64,000 nt of DNA from Synechococcus sp. PCC 7336. GTDB taxonomy: Bacteria; Cyanobacteriota; Cyanobacteriia; Thermostichales; PCC-7336. A program made the position numbers and the translations under genes. Shown here in pieces: positions 58,201 through 63,852 of this stretch. The notes beneath the pieces were generated by a model that did not search any database, was not told the origin of the DNA, and saw only the letters and a program-made list of their open reading frames with translations. How positions within the stretch are numbered: the first letter of the stretch is position 1; each line of letters starts with the position of its first letter. The stretch lies in assembly GCF_000332275.1 (NCBI RefSeq), contig NZ_CM001776.1, forward strand, positions 3,041,737-3,105,736, given 5' to 3'.

Positions 58201-58458
58201 AAATGAGGACTGAGATGAAAATACTGAGTTGGGGTCCTCAGGCTCGAAGGGTTGTTCTGCCAGCAGGGAAAGCGTTTCCGCTTCCGTGGCGAGAGCTCCT
58301 TCGCCCACCGACCCGCTCGAACGGGAGCCAGACTGTTCCAAACTGCTTTCCAAGCTGGCTTGTTCTAACAGAGAGCTGCTCGGGAGTTCGTCATCGAGCA
58401 CGAGCCCAGAGGCGATCGCCGAGCGATCGGCGTTCAAAGGCGAATCGGAGAGAGGCAT
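43261..58458 (-). CDS. Giant RHS-repeat polymorphic toxin with deaminase tip
   Basis: A 5,065-residue protein. The first 480 residues are Ser/Gly/Asn-rich and beta-like without a clear signal peptide. Bacterial Ig-like and cadherin-like repeats follow (about 480-1450; APVVTAGLANDTG, GDGITSEIAVVGTVSDESA), then a carboxypeptidase-regulatory-like part and the RHS entry domain (ERSLQLTYDSERANPSP, near 1670). YD repeats start at about 1790, interrupted by FG-GAP/VCBS repeats at about 2120-2500 (LGDFDGDGLLDLVAVN). YD repeats resume, including sixteen near-identical 42-residue units. The RHS core end is at about 4380-4458, then a linker, a hydrophobic segment, a PT-TG motif (GRDFVTGATLSTQQR), and the tip RARDSERIAFEGL (Glu5005) and ERPVCPVCQ (Cys5035, Cys5038). 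The RHS part should form a shell that encloses the toxin. No export partner is seen. Confidence 0.92.
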   Translation of the reverse strand: MPLSDSPLNADRSAIASGLVLDDELPSSSLLEQASLESSLEQSGSRSSGSVGEGALATEAETLSLLAEQPFEPEDPNSVFSSQSSFPSSSGGGTGASADQQRQLLEAAANSFDPLTGSGTDSQLLGASSDAELLVANSSLSTLTEGTATIPVFAVVAEGRVTINGGGDFDGNPLDLSDDARIYAGNGFAFNQTPILPVQLDSQGNPVLDASGQPILVENAVAVAAGFSVASASDNPYANLLPPQEVAPLTVELPAFAEIRANELAARLPAGVTPIDFNPNQTPINTAAEFEANFPGGGTVENPAFIRIANGSLTIPDGVSISNAVIVVESGSISFNGSHQSLDNVVLLAEQRTIDLGNAQLNNSSVLAANNIRTGSGSRFSGQTLLANGNGSSILNFNGATASTNADDFLTVVAQGRLTFNGVADTRAQLVAGGNVSFNSPAMLVGSVLTRGNLTFNESITVVAESAGSPQPDTIAPVVTAGLANDTGTDSGDGITNDPAISGQVTDDRAVAGLVARFANGLNPEFVDVLANVQADGNFSFTNDQLASIYGGPLPDGPLTLQLVAQDSSGNISEPVELAFVLDTAAPGLGTPELLAGSDSGSSDADGMSNAEPLEFAVAAEVGSSVQLFVDGQLVSQAIATDVATVFAIAQLAEGEREVTATATDAAGNSNTSEAIAVTVDRQAPQVTVESIADGAEIAEGARLQGTVAGTGSAIASLSYQFEGTAAVEVPVNPDGSFDVAISLAGLVDGAQSLTVRAIDVAGNEIVSTFAVTVSLSGNEDITGPELSIALSNDTGVDGDGITSEIAVVGTVSDESAIVSLLAGLDGLPVAEFVDISTALNPDGSFALSAEQLVQLFGELADGEHTLSFVAADEFGNVSAIAALTFTLDTTGPDLTLLAPIVNAEHSGTARLIGSVGDTSGPLMAQFSLDGQAATAVDLQSDGSFDVAIGSTPLAEGTYQLTLEATDLAGNRSQTQVSFQVSPDFVLGPNDGTGFGIRTEDAIVLNERDSFLVQADRTIDLPLAEGSRTLRFELETDFDTSATAAVEDQLLVYLLDPVTGETLLGEDGAAVFALAGDRAEFIPGLVRFDGSAVEIDLTRLSEVNSAQLVVQLVNADGDTGSSVQLSNITVEIDPEGNEAPLFPQNDAFATAAGELDLSQLTVASADTIELNFDTVSLEAETGLYQAEVQIRNAGTEVLGRRVAIVFSNLPEGVELLSASGFDGEGNPYINLGNAIFSGGLDIGQFSDVVTLTFSNPDLLQFDLNATVLSGGANRAPVFEPLPPLEVMPGDTLSLPLTATDADGDTVTFRIQADGPLPAGTLEGNGRLVFRPQLDEIGSYSFTLVATDGGAEVRQQVTLNVVADPVTTTRFSGTVASTEADPVTGDQLRLEGVRVTLGNAETFTSADGSFAIELLGELQGDEILQVHGDSVEGTFPFIAEQLPLLLGQEAIAGVNNVITRPIYLPPIDLANGQAIDPAVDVLVTTEAIPGAAVEVSANSLKVVDESGQFQDFAGSLSITEVPPELTPAALPEGLLPDLVVTIQPAELVFETPAALTLPNRAGYEPGELLDLHSIDPNTGEFIIVGTGRVSDDGSVIETIEGGIRTSSWHGFAAREFATPLALIPLNHDVAGEEHPCPLPATSSTDAFSGRLTETHDLVSYLSVGVERSLQLTYDSERANPSPIVYFGRNNTSNRVVTREQFLAGRLTLDLNGLNYVVPGSSGGEGLEAGFHFWRRTNNSLNRIRGALQADLSDLDLASGQYSYTIDSGLVSRRRGRFTGSLDSQSGELIVVNSVASFFGAGWGLQGLQEIVENADGSLLLIDGNGSELVFDAASGEGEAYQSPAGDFSILERLADGTFQRTAPDGTVHRFNTSNQLLSITDRNGNQTQYVYNESGQLQAIFDPVGLETTFTYGIDGRIDAITDPAGRITQLEHDEFGNLTRITDPDGSSRSFEYDRDRNLTAEVDQLDNREETYYDFAGRVTGALRKDGSTIQISSAQQGLFRPELTSSPDSAPELLPDVDAVANYADASGNVTAIGLDRSGQPESLQDRLGSDNAFVLNAQNQVTASTDARGFTTNFVFDERGNLTEIRDFELGDALRVEASEPGQFDFLPTENLFNNGIDIPRAPVTADINDDGNIDIVASTDTGISVQFGNGRADFDREVFSETGFAASVLTLGDFDGDGLLDLVAVNAAEASLSILLGDGTGEFALEDSVALSAPNTTFDLTDIAVGDLDSNGRLDIALSVESERTIQVPASGGGYGGGYGSGYTLDFEREQRVLTFSRQPDGRLAQLGDFELLETARQIQLGDIDLDGDADLIYSSRTDISIALGDGDGSFTADNTFFAAPDASQVSNLVEFALADFDNDGLLDLATLVVADFPDVSGLSTGTTSRRLSLWLGDGAGNFSPNAFQTIPTAAFVTDLAIGDVDRDGNLDVAIATFELGLPALAPGELFVFRTDGAGQFASNQFGSEFVTDRRIIDISLADLNGDGADDLVGFNPIEDGIVIQRNGRVIQPSETIESARQTFEYDPVFNQLTRSTDELGRDTFFELDPATGNVLVARQVVGQDDRTSGETDDVVTQFTYTELGLVDIETDALGRVTDNDYDEFGRLIATTFAVGTVDEATIRYEYSDFTGNVSALIDENGNRTEFVYDELNRLIRQTDADPDGDGPLLSPVATFTYDESGNLIAETDANSNLTRYEYDERDRQTAIVNANGDRFTFEYDSSGNLIAETDFRGNVTQHVYDSRNRRIETIEPDGSRSQFLYDRDDNLVQVTDARGNSTNYQYDARDRLISTRDAAGNTITYEYDLVDNLIATTDRNGVRFEFTYDELDRQIAQLDPFSNQQSFEYDPVGNLISSTDERGLTTQFEYDNRDRLIRTIDANLKSSQLTYDGVGNLIAIEDELSRVTQIRYDALNRQVEQIDPLNNSSRASFDANGNLIGTEDALGRVSTFSYDALNRLELQTDAQGNSIRYSYDENSNLAIIEDELGRITEFSYDSRDRLSSSTDALGGTIRYTYDGVSNQIAIEDELGRITTSVYDELNRLTEVTNALGETNRLSYDTEGNLIEVVDALGRASSLRYDELNRLVATTNALGDSVSLSYDAVGNLTAVEDELGRVTALAFDNLNRLAQTTDVLGNNLSFTYDAAGNLTAFQDELGRVTTSEYDELDRLVQTTNALGDSINFTYDAASNLTAFTDELGRVTTSQYDELNRLTQTTNALGDSVNFTYDAASNLTAFTDELGRVTTSQYDELDRLVQTTNALGDSINFTYDAASNLTAFTDELGRVTTSQYDELNRLTQTTNALGDSVNFTYDAASNLTAFTDELGRTTTSEYDELSRITQTTNALGDSVNFTYDAAGNLTAFQDELGRITTSEYDELNRLTQTTNALGDSVNFTYDAASNLTTFTDELGRVTTSQYDELNRLAQTTNALGDSINFTYDAASNLTAFTDELGRITTSEYDELNRLTQTTNALGDSINFTYDAASNLTAFTDELGRVTTSQYDELDRLVQTTNALGDSINFTYDAVGNLTVFTDELGRVTTSEYDELGRLTQTTNALGDSINFTYDAVGNLSSFTDELGRVTTSNYDELDRLVQTTNALGDSVNFTYDAIGNLTAFTDELGRVTTSQYDELDRLVQTTNALGDSINFTYDAVGNLTVFTDELGRVTTSEYDELGRLTQTTNALGDSINFTYDAVGNLSSFTDELGRVTTSNYDELDRLVQTTNALGDSVNFTYDAIGNLTAFTDELGRTTSFGYDALDRQTRITDALGNSTLLSYDAVGNLSTIEDALGRVTTSEYDELNRLTQTTNALGDSINFTYDAVGNLTVFTDELGRVTTSNYDELDRLVQTTNALGDSVNFTYDAIGNLTAFTDELGRTTRFGYDALDRQTRITDALGNSTLFGYDAVGNLTSQADALGNTTRFVYDELNREIATIDPLGFTTTSTYTAVGTLASITDASGNTTTYEYDVRDLLVRETNQLGDSRSYNYDEVGNLTSLVDRNGRQTAYSYDSLDRLTQERFLDDAGTAVEQIDYTYDAASQLIGISDFDSSYTYRYDAAGRLTRSDNTGTAGIPTFTLDYTYDAVGNRLSVTDSIDAVETGVERFTYDSLDRVIDITQTGAAVSDKRVSYTYDAASQLIGVETFNDLAGTQVAIATTHSFDAAGRLTEIAHTDAGGTPIANYRYSFDATNRITEIESLDGLSSFSYDASGQQLEGNFDFQTDESFSFDATGNRTNTGNIVGPNNQLLEDENFTYAYDAEGNRTQRTDKATGEATQYAYDHRNRLTSAITLDSSGTEIGRAEYAYDALDRRIGRTVDGQTERYLYDGSEIALVTDESGDITQRFLHSTSIDRVVAQEDGAGNVLYALSDHQNTVRDIADSTGTVVNHLTFDSFGNITSQSDASVEFRFSFTGREFDEETGLYYFRARYLDPSTGQFISQDPIGFAAGDANLYRYVGNSPLNFIDPSGNQAESPLQFNLSVESGSTIPQATINELRDRSNEIAEGSKTSLPETTINQTLARAREIAELRATEFSPVNPEPVSFDERTSVSPSAEAPEPPIAEAPEQPTLTPEPIIDEGADIIITQDDLPPRAPSPNQGTELSNSEHNPVPEPAVDEPEAEINEPEEPLPPRDPRPNRPRDPRRRVGPFVVSPDAVNGTDGPDVAGIQSTTSSTPGNTDSLASSPLFDSTPNPIAPLTAIDAFNNSSQALVTGAIVGGLALAAAPVTAAVVGVTLAVAVFGFSLRRRSQQAASLGRSQSVVDGSTLVGPLGRSEVETQLRVFTGAVGDITGVTQLIQGVTGRDFVTGATLSTQQRSEDLGTGVLSTATEVVGLITTADEVVRTFTANSRNSGPIRLSNSREVASESALDDAAEGIFPLVPGRRNAGDLSPTSRNIQDVIDQFPGRIAEEIQGSIDNARFDQVFDGNQQQIDDFFNSLRNQLDTAGSPVRPERNISVVSLEIDGQTVGNFTITSSQRNSVVPLSDRFLTDGMVELPNRPGRAFFPDPRNGNNRARDSERIAFEGLSRVLQETPFDTATIRVVSERPVCPVCQAASEELTRRFNGRVQVFPREGTVGLD
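44493..44665 (-). repeat. 173-bp block identical to 39691-39863 (giant rhs copy)
   Basis: Same linker-coding block as in the orphan gene. It lies about 80 codons after the DPSGNQ core end and upstream of the hydrophobic and PT-TG segments. Recombination here would replace the toxin tip while keeping the delivery part in frame. Confidence 0.9.
46840..48975 (-). repeat. Sixteen 126-bp (42-codon) tandem units inside the giant rhs gene
   Basis: Each unit encodes TTNALGDS(I/V)NFTYDA followed by NLTAFTDELGRVTTSxYDEL with few changes. Fourteen lie in one unbroken series; two more follow after a pair of variant units. A larger duplication of three units (378 bp) is visible: the block starting at 47263 is repeated from 47641. 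All units keep the reading frame. Confidence 0.9.
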
Positions 58459-59061
58459 GGGAACTGAATATCCAACGACAGATCGAGTGGGACAGACGCT
58501 ATCTCGCGTTCGGACGGCACGGCAATTGGCCTTCCCAGGTATGGGAGTGCCGTGAAAACACTATGAGAGCGTGATGAAATGCCTGAGACGGTTTAAAGTT
58601 AACAGCGACCTAGCGGCTACACATGCGTGTATCCACGGAAATAGTATAAATAGATGCTTAATAATTGTAAGAAATATTAAATAGGTATCAAAACAGAAAT
58701 CAGCAAAGTAGGGCCTTTAGGCTTCGATCGAGACTTTGGGTCTGTGACTTATCGACTGCCTCAGATCTCGCGATGTCTGGGTTTGCACGCTGTCCGAGCT
58801 GTGCTCGCGGCTAGCGAAACTAGGGCTGAGAGGAACTGGAGGGGCGAAGGGCGATCGGAAAAATTAACATGCTCTCCTATCTGCCGCACTCCGTTTGACG
58901 AGTTCCTGTTGTGGGGCGATCGCCTTTCTATTCTCAATTTCCTATGGGTATGAGATGGCCAACGCTTCTGAAAGGTAACCGTCCCAAGGTCTGGTCCTTG
59001 TAGTGAGAGAAAGAATGGAGTACGAAAGTAGAGTCATGAATGAGAAAGCGACCAGGGATGA
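58459..59061. other. Intergenic region upstream of the giant rhs gene
   Basis: About 600 bases without a recognisable gene. It should include the rhs promoter near its left end; no clear Shine-Dalgarno box precedes the rhs ATG. Short plus-strand frames here show no motifs. Confidence 0.4.
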
Positions 59062-59802
59062 TACGTCCAGTCTGAAGCAGTCTTGTATAGCGATGAAACC
59101 AGCTTTCCCCAAGGGAATCGGGACGGAGGTAACAAGAGCAAGACCAAAGGTTGGGTCTGGGGATTGCTCACCCCTCTGGTGTGCTTTTTCGAGGTGGTAT
59201 TGAGCCGTTCCCAAGCCACCGCCCAAAGCTTGATTGGGGAATTGTGTTGGGCTCATCTCAAGAGAGACTTACAGGCGCTCGCGGAGAGAGGGGGAGCCTC
59301 AAAGCAGATTGGAGAGACCCTGTTAAGCCAAGAGCGTCAGCTATTTCAGTGGTGGCATCGGGTGAGAGATGGCACCCTCTCGCGCGAGACTTGCCAAGCT
59401 GCTGTGGTTCATTTGCGAGCTGGGTTTAAGGCCCAGTTGGAGGAGGCGGCTGCCCTGCCGCTCAAGCGAAGGGAGAGTCATCCTTTGGCTAAGACGATTC
59501 GCACTTGTCGCAAGTTGTTGAAGCTGGAAGCGGCTCTCTGGACTTTTGTTGATACACCAGGCATTGAGCCGGCTAATAATGCTGCCGAGCGGGCTTTGAG
59601 AGCGGCGGTGATTTGGCGGCGCACTAGTTTTGGCTCCCAATCTCAGGCGGGCAATCAGTTTGTCGCACGGGTGCTGGCGGTGACGGCTTCTCTCAAGGCT
59701 CAGCAGAGAAGTCCTCTCGATTTTCTCACTCAAGTGCGCTCGAAGATACCAAATTCCTACTCACTGCTTAGGCGTCTGGGACGCTTACCAAAAGAGGGAT
59801 AG
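59062..59802 (+). pseudogene. IS66-family transposase remnant with internal deletion
   Basis: The frame starts without an initiation codon (YVQSEAVLYSDETSFPQGNR), keeps the first Asp (SDET) and GWVWGLLTPLVCFFEVVLSRS. It then jumps from LIGE straight to LCWAHLKRDLQALAERGG. In intact IS66 transposases a segment of about 30 residues with the second catalytic Asp (DRWSAY) lies between these points, so it was deleted in frame. The last motif, NNAAERALRAAVIWRRTSFG, is present. The N-terminal half and accessory tnpA/tnpB genes are missing. Confidence 0.85.
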
Positions 59803-59882
59803 ATGCCAACATTTAAACACTTATCTGATGCGTGGTTGAGAGATGCTTTTCTTCACCGTCAGGCCGATCTCCTGCTCAGATG

Positions 59883-60329
59883 TTATGGCTCGGGCCAGAA
59901 AGCGCGATCGCTAACTTGCTCTATTGTCCATTCACAATTTTCAGGAAAGCTGGACCGATCTAACCCAGTTTCATCAACAGCCATATCCCTTGCCTCCTGG
60001 TAACAGTTCGCAAACTCAGTAGCCAAATAGGGCTTTAGACTGGGAGAGTCCGACAAGATTCTGGCAATCTGGCGGCGCTGTTCTTTAATTGTGATTTGCC
60101 AGCTAGTCGAGCGCTTCTGAGATTGATGCTGCCATTTGAGGAGATGCATTAACAATACCTCCAGGCGGCTCACCAACTCCCGCCGATCTCGTTTACCCAA
60201 CGATTCAATCTCTTCCGCTAAATTCTCAACATCAAGAGCATCCAGATCGCGCTGACGCAGATATTTCGCCATTGTCTGGGTCCATAATGCGTAATCCGTA
60301 TCGTAAAGAGTTCGTAGAGTCGTTGTCAT
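59883..60329 (-). CDS. DUF29 domain protein
   Basis: A 148-residue protein that begins with the family signature LYDTDYALWTQTMAKYLRQRDLDALDVENLAEEIESLGKRDRRELVSRL, split by me only in wording. Next come LLMHLLKWQHQ and SWQITIKEQRRQI, also typical. DUF29 proteins are small, helical, cyanobacteria-rich and of unknown function. The ATG at 60329 is preceded by CAGGTG; 24 codons upstream do not match the family. Confidence 0.9.
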   Translation of the reverse strand: MTTTLRTLYDTDYALWTQTMAKYLRQRDLDALDVENLAEEIESLGKRDRRELVSRLEVLLMHLLKWQHQSQKRSTSWQITIKEQRRQIARILSDSPSLKPYLATEFANCYQEARDMAVDETGLDRSSFPENCEWTIEQVSDRAFWPEP

Positions 60330-60563
60330 AACAACACCTGAAGCTACAGTCGATCCTAGCACGCACACTTCAACATCTAAACATACACAGCTCAATTTCA
60401 AATTTGCGAGCGTATTCCTAGAGTCTCACATCATTTGATTGGAAGCTCAAAGCCATAGCTCTCTACAGGATAACGGCTTGGGTTTCAAAAAATGTATTTT
60501 CCGTTCTGTTGAATCCTTTGTTAAGTGGCAATCAATAGGTATAGAAACAAGAGGTTTCTATAC

Positions 60564-60716
60564 TCATTGATTAGCAAAAAAAGTCACTTCCCCTTTTAGT
60601 CTTTCACCGAGTTCATCTTCAGTCACATCTAAATCGCAATCCATTTGCAAGCCCAACCAAAAACGAGTCAATCTACCTGGGCTGCTACTCTCGGCAGGAA
60701 TTTCGGAGGTATGTAA
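60564..60716 (-). pseudogene. Possible C-terminal remnant of a HigA-type antitoxin
   Basis: The frame ends SPGRLTRFWLGLQMDCDLDV plus TEDELGERLKGEV. The piece RFWLGLQMDxDL matches the tail of HigA-type antitoxins, where it follows the helix-turn-helix. The DNA-binding half is absent. It lies head to head with an intact higA-like gene at 60904. Confidence 0.45.
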
Positions 60717-60810
60717 CGACGGCAAGCTAGAGAATATAGAAGGGCGATCGCCACTTTGCTTCAAGGCAATCGCAGCATCGATGGGTCTGTTAGACAAGAC
60801 ACTGAAAAGG

Positions 60811-60904
60811 TCGTTGCTCAATCTGGGTCAATGGCAATTGGAGATTGACGTTCGAGTTTGTCGATCGCGACGTTCGCGGTCTGAATTACGAGGACTATCA
60901 CTGA
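60811..60904 (+). pseudogene. higB toxin remnant, frameshifted
   Basis: From 60851 the frame reads FEFVDRDVRGLNYEDYH and TGA (60902-60904), the usual C-terminus of HigB-type RNases (VEIxDYH). Just upstream, in another frame, NLGQWQLEI echoes the HigB motif NDQWRI. The change of frame and the missing N-terminus show that the toxin is dead. Its stop codon overlaps the start of higA by one base, as in intact operons. Confidence 0.6.
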
Positions 60905-61200
60905 TGGAGATGTTCAACCCGCCTCATCCAGGGGAATTTATTGAAGAGGTTTACTTGAGGCCTTTCAATATCAGCATCCGGGCTTTAGCAACAAAGCTTG
61001 GGGTCGCATCCTCCACCCTGTCTCGACTGGTGAAGCAACAAAGTGGAATAAGCCCAGAAATGGCTTTGAGATTATCGAAGGCTTTGGGAAGTTCTGCTGA
61101 GAGTTGGCTAACCATGCAAACCCAGTACGATCTGTGGCACGCGAGACAGAAGCTCGACCTCTCCGCAGTTGAGAAGGTGGATTTTGAGACTGCAGCCTAG
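60904..61200 (+). CDS. higA: HigA-type antitoxin (XRE family)
   Basis: A 98-residue DNA-binding protein: FNPPHPGEFIEEVYLRPFNISIRALATKLGVASSTLSRLVKQQSGISPEMALRLSKALGSS is the full HigA/XRE helix-turn-helix, abbreviated here only by description, followed by SAESWLTMQTQYDLWHA. HigA normally neutralises HigB and represses the operon. The upstream toxin survives only as a frameshifted scrap, so this is an orphan antitoxin or regulator. The ATG at 60904 overlaps the remnant's TGA; the open frame upstream is not part of it. Confidence 0.85.
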   Translation: MEMFNPPHPGEFIEEVYLRPFNISIRALATKLGVASSTLSRLVKQQSGISPEMALRLSKALGSSAESWLTMQTQYDLWHARQKLDLSAVEKVDFETAA

Positions 61201-61244
61201 TCTCAATTATGCGGAGATTCACAAGATCTCATCGCCCCCGAATT

Positions 61245-61604
61245 TTAGCAATCTGGTAGAGGCAATCCCTGTTGCCTGAGAAATGACAATTTATCCCAGT
61301 AACCTCTCTGAAACACTATTTGTCCAGCAATGACGTGAAAGAAACCACAACCCCTGAGTCCGAGCGGGTCGCGCCATTCTAGAATGGCCCATTCACCATC
61401 TTCAAAAAGATTTTCGATGATACAGGTCATCTTTGCCGTCGAAAATTCATCCGCAAACACCCTGCGTATTGCTTCACGTCCTTCAACTGGAGACTCCGCC
61501 ACTTGATGGTTTGTGGCTGTTTCACTGTAGAAGCTCGCGAGAGCCTCGGCATCAGCTCTATTGAATGCCTCTACCCATGCTTTAACTAGTTTTTTAGGTT
61601 GCAT
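61245..61604 (-). CDS. SnoaL-like / NTF2-fold protein
   Basis: A 119-residue protein with the SnoaL pattern: KAWVEAFNRADAEALASFYSE at the start, AESPVEGREAIRRVF, then WAILEWRDPLGLRGCGFFHV and IVFQRGYWDKLSF. Members of this cone-shaped fold act as small isomerases, hydrolases or ligand-binding proteins; this one has no specific assignment. It is monocistronic, on the same strand as suf but downstream of sufD by 70 bases. Confidence 0.85.
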   Translation of the reverse strand: MQPKKLVKAWVEAFNRADAEALASFYSETATNHQVAESPVEGREAIRRVFADEFSTAKMTCIIENLFEDGEWAILEWRDPLGLRGCGFFHVIAGQIVFQRGYWDKLSFLRQQGLPLPDC

Positions 61605-61675
61605 CAACCAGGAATCCTATTGCGGAACGATCGGCGCGAAGCCACTACGTCTAGCGTTAGGACTGGAGCAGTCCT

Positions 61676-63013
61676 CTAGTCGAATGCAAAGGAGAGAAAG
61701 TTTTTCAATTGATTTTCCAGCGATTTCACCGGGATACGCTCCGCAACTTCTACGGCAAACGCATAAGTGAGCAACTGTTTGGCTTTTGCTTCACTCAAGC
61801 CTCGGCTTTGCAAATAGAAAACTTCATCAGCCTCTAACTGACTCACGGTCGCACCGTGGGCGCATTTGACATCATCTGCAAAAATTTCTAACTGCGGCTT
61901 GGTGTCCACTCGCGCTTTATGCGAAAGCAACAAATTGCGGCTGGATTGGCTGCTATCGATCTTCTGCGCGTGCTTGCGCACCAGCACTTTGCCGTTAAAT
62001 ACCGAATGTGCCCGATCGCCCACAATACACTTGTGAATCTGCTGGCTCGTACCGTGGGGCTGAGCGTGGTCGATCGCCGTATGGGTATCGGATAATTGCG
62101 TACCGGAGGCGACGGTCAATCCGTTCAGGATCGTCTCCCCATTCAACCCCTGCTGCACCGCTGCCAGAGTATGGCGCGACAGGCGCGCTCCCGTGCTGGT
62201 GGTGTGACAGGTGTAGCGGCTGTCGCGCTCTTGAGCGATCGCCGTCCGGGCAATATGAAAGCTATGCTCGCTCTCCGCCTGCCACTTGCAATGGTTGAGT
62301 TGGGCATTTGGGGCCAGAGTAATTTCAGTCACGGCATTGGTCAAGTACGGTTCGGCCCCTACCCCCACAAATTGTTCGACGATCGTTGCCGCACTGCCGC
62401 GCTCGGCCACAACCGTGCAACGGGGATGAGACACAGAAGGGCGATCGCCTGCAGTCGAAACAAACAAAAGCTGAATGGGCGTTTCCACCACGCAGTCTTT
62501 ACCGACGATAACCACGGCCATATCTTGCAGACAGGCGGAATTCAACAGGGCAAAGACATCTCCGCTATCCATCCCATCGAGAGAGAACTGCGATCGCACC
62601 TGTTCCTGCTGCTCGACCGATAAATTGGCCAAATTACCCACCGTTACATCAGTCGGCAACCCAGACACATCCGAGAATTCAGCAGCAAACTTGCCATTCA
62701 CAAACACCAAGCGGCTGCGATCGGTTTCGGACAGCGCCCAGTCTGTCACACCCGAGAGCGTGGCATCAGAAACCCTAAAGGTGACTTCCTTGAGAGAATT
62801 GAGGCTGGTGAAGCGCCAGTCTTCGTCTCGCTGGGTGGGCAGAGACATGAGACGGACGCGATCGGCCGCCATCTGGCGGAGGGGATCGAGCCAAGGGGCG
62901 ATCGAGCCATCCAGTGCGCCATGCTGGCCGAGCAGCTCGGCCAGGTAGAGCTCCGAACCACTGGTGAGGTTAGAGGCGATCGCAGTAGAGTTACCGGGCA
63001 TAGAGGGTGTCAT
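61676..63013 (-). CDS. sufD: Fe-S cluster assembly protein SufD
   Basis: A 445-residue scaffold subunit of the SufBCD complex, which builds iron-sulfur clusters and is the main system in cyanobacteria. Recognised by [19 protein letters not shown] near the N-terminus, a beta-helix core, and the C-terminal [57 protein letters not shown] with the conserved His. Its ATG overlaps the sufC TGA (ATGA), so the two are translationally coupled. Confidence 0.95.
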   Translation of the reverse strand: MTPSMPGNSTAIASNLTSGSELYLAELLGQHGALDGSIAPWLDPLRQMAADRVRLMSLPTQRDEDWRFTSLNSLKEVTFRVSDATLSGVTDWALSETDRSRLVFVNGKFAAEFSDVSGLPTDVTVGNLANLSVEQQEQVRSQFSLDGMDSGDVFALLNSACLQDMAVVIVGKDCVVETPIQLLFVSTAGDRPSVSHPRCTVVAERGSAATIVEQFVGVGAEPYLTNAVTEITLAPNAQLNHCKWQAESEHSFHIARTAIAQERDSRYTCHTTSTGARLSRHTLAAVQQGLNGETILNGLTVASGTQLSDTHTAIDHAQPHGTSQQIHKCIVGDRAHSVFNGKVLVRKHAQKIDSSQSSRNLLLSHKARVDTKPQLEIFADDVKCAHGATVSQLEADEVFYLQSRGLSEAKAKQLLTYAFAVEVAERIPVKSLENQLKNFLSFAFD

Positions 63014-63798
63014 GAGCCTGCAGCTACAACCTCCAACTCGTCGATCCAGTCGTAACCTTTCTCTTCCAGTTCCAGAGCCAGCTCTTTGCCCCCCGTACGA
63101 ATAATCTTGCCGCCATACATGACGTGAACGAAGTCCGGCACGATGTAGTTCAGCAACCGTTGGTAGTGAGTGATCAAAATCGTCGCGTTGTCTTCACCCG
63201 CGAGTTGATTGACCCCATTGGAAACAATCCGCAGCGCATCAATATCCAAACCCGAATCCGTCTCGTCCAAAATCGACAGTGTGGGTTCCAACACCGCCAT
63301 CTGCAAAATCTCGTTGCGCTTCTTCTCCCCTCCCGAGAAACCGCTATTAACGCTGCGCTCCAAAAAGCTGGGGCTCATCTCCACCACCTCTAACTTTTCG
63401 GCCACAAAGTCGCCAAAATCGAACGGGTCCAGTTCCTCCAAGCCGCGATAGGTACGCACCGCATTGCAAGATAGGCGCAGAAATTCCTCGTTGCTGACTC
63501 CGGGCACCTCGATCGGGTACTGGAACGCCAGAAACACTCCTGCCCGAGCCCGATCCTCAGGCTCCATCTCCAACAAGTTCTCACCCTTGTAGAAAACGTC
63601 GCCCCCCGTCACTTCATAGTCTGGGTGTCCGGCCAACACCTTAGAAAACGTGCTCTTACCCGAGCCATTGCGACCCATGATCGCGTGAATTTCGCCCGCC
63701 TTAACTTCTAGATTGACCCCCTTGAGCACGGGCGTCCCATCCACCGATGCCGTCAAATCCCGCACCGACAGGATAACGTCACTATTGTCTCGAATCAT
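63010..63798 (-). CDS. sufC: Fe-S cluster assembly ATPase SufC
   Basis: A 262-residue ABC-type ATPase of the SufBCD complex. Walker [10 protein letters not shown], the Q loop [13 protein letters not shown], the signature SGGEKKRNE, Walker [13 protein letters not shown] and the His switch ITHYQRLL are all present, with SufC-typical wording. The ATG at 63798 follows an AGGTGAG box and is preferred to a GTG 12 bases upstream. It lies 54 bases after sufB. Confidence 0.97.
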   Translation of the reverse strand: MIRDNSDVILSVRDLTASVDGTPVLKGVNLEVKAGEIHAIMGRNGSGKSTFSKVLAGHPDYEVTGGDVFYKGENLLEMEPEDRARAGVFLAFQYPIEVPGVSNEEFLRLSCNAVRTYRGLEELDPFDFGDFVAEKLEVVEMSPSFLERSVNSGFSGGEKKRNEILQMAVLEPTLSILDETDSGLDIDALRIVSNGVNQLAGEDNATILITHYQRLLNYIVPDFVHVMYGGKIIRTGGKELALELEEKGYDWIDELEVVAAGS

Positions 63799-63852
63799 TA
63801 CTGAGCTCACCTAATCCCAAATCTATCTGAATGTCTTCATCCCGAAGCTGTT

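Noticed and set aside
58744-58953. A 69-codon plus-strand frame upstream of the IS66 remnant
   Set aside because: No similarity to IS66 accessory proteins and no ribosome-binding site; probably intergenic.
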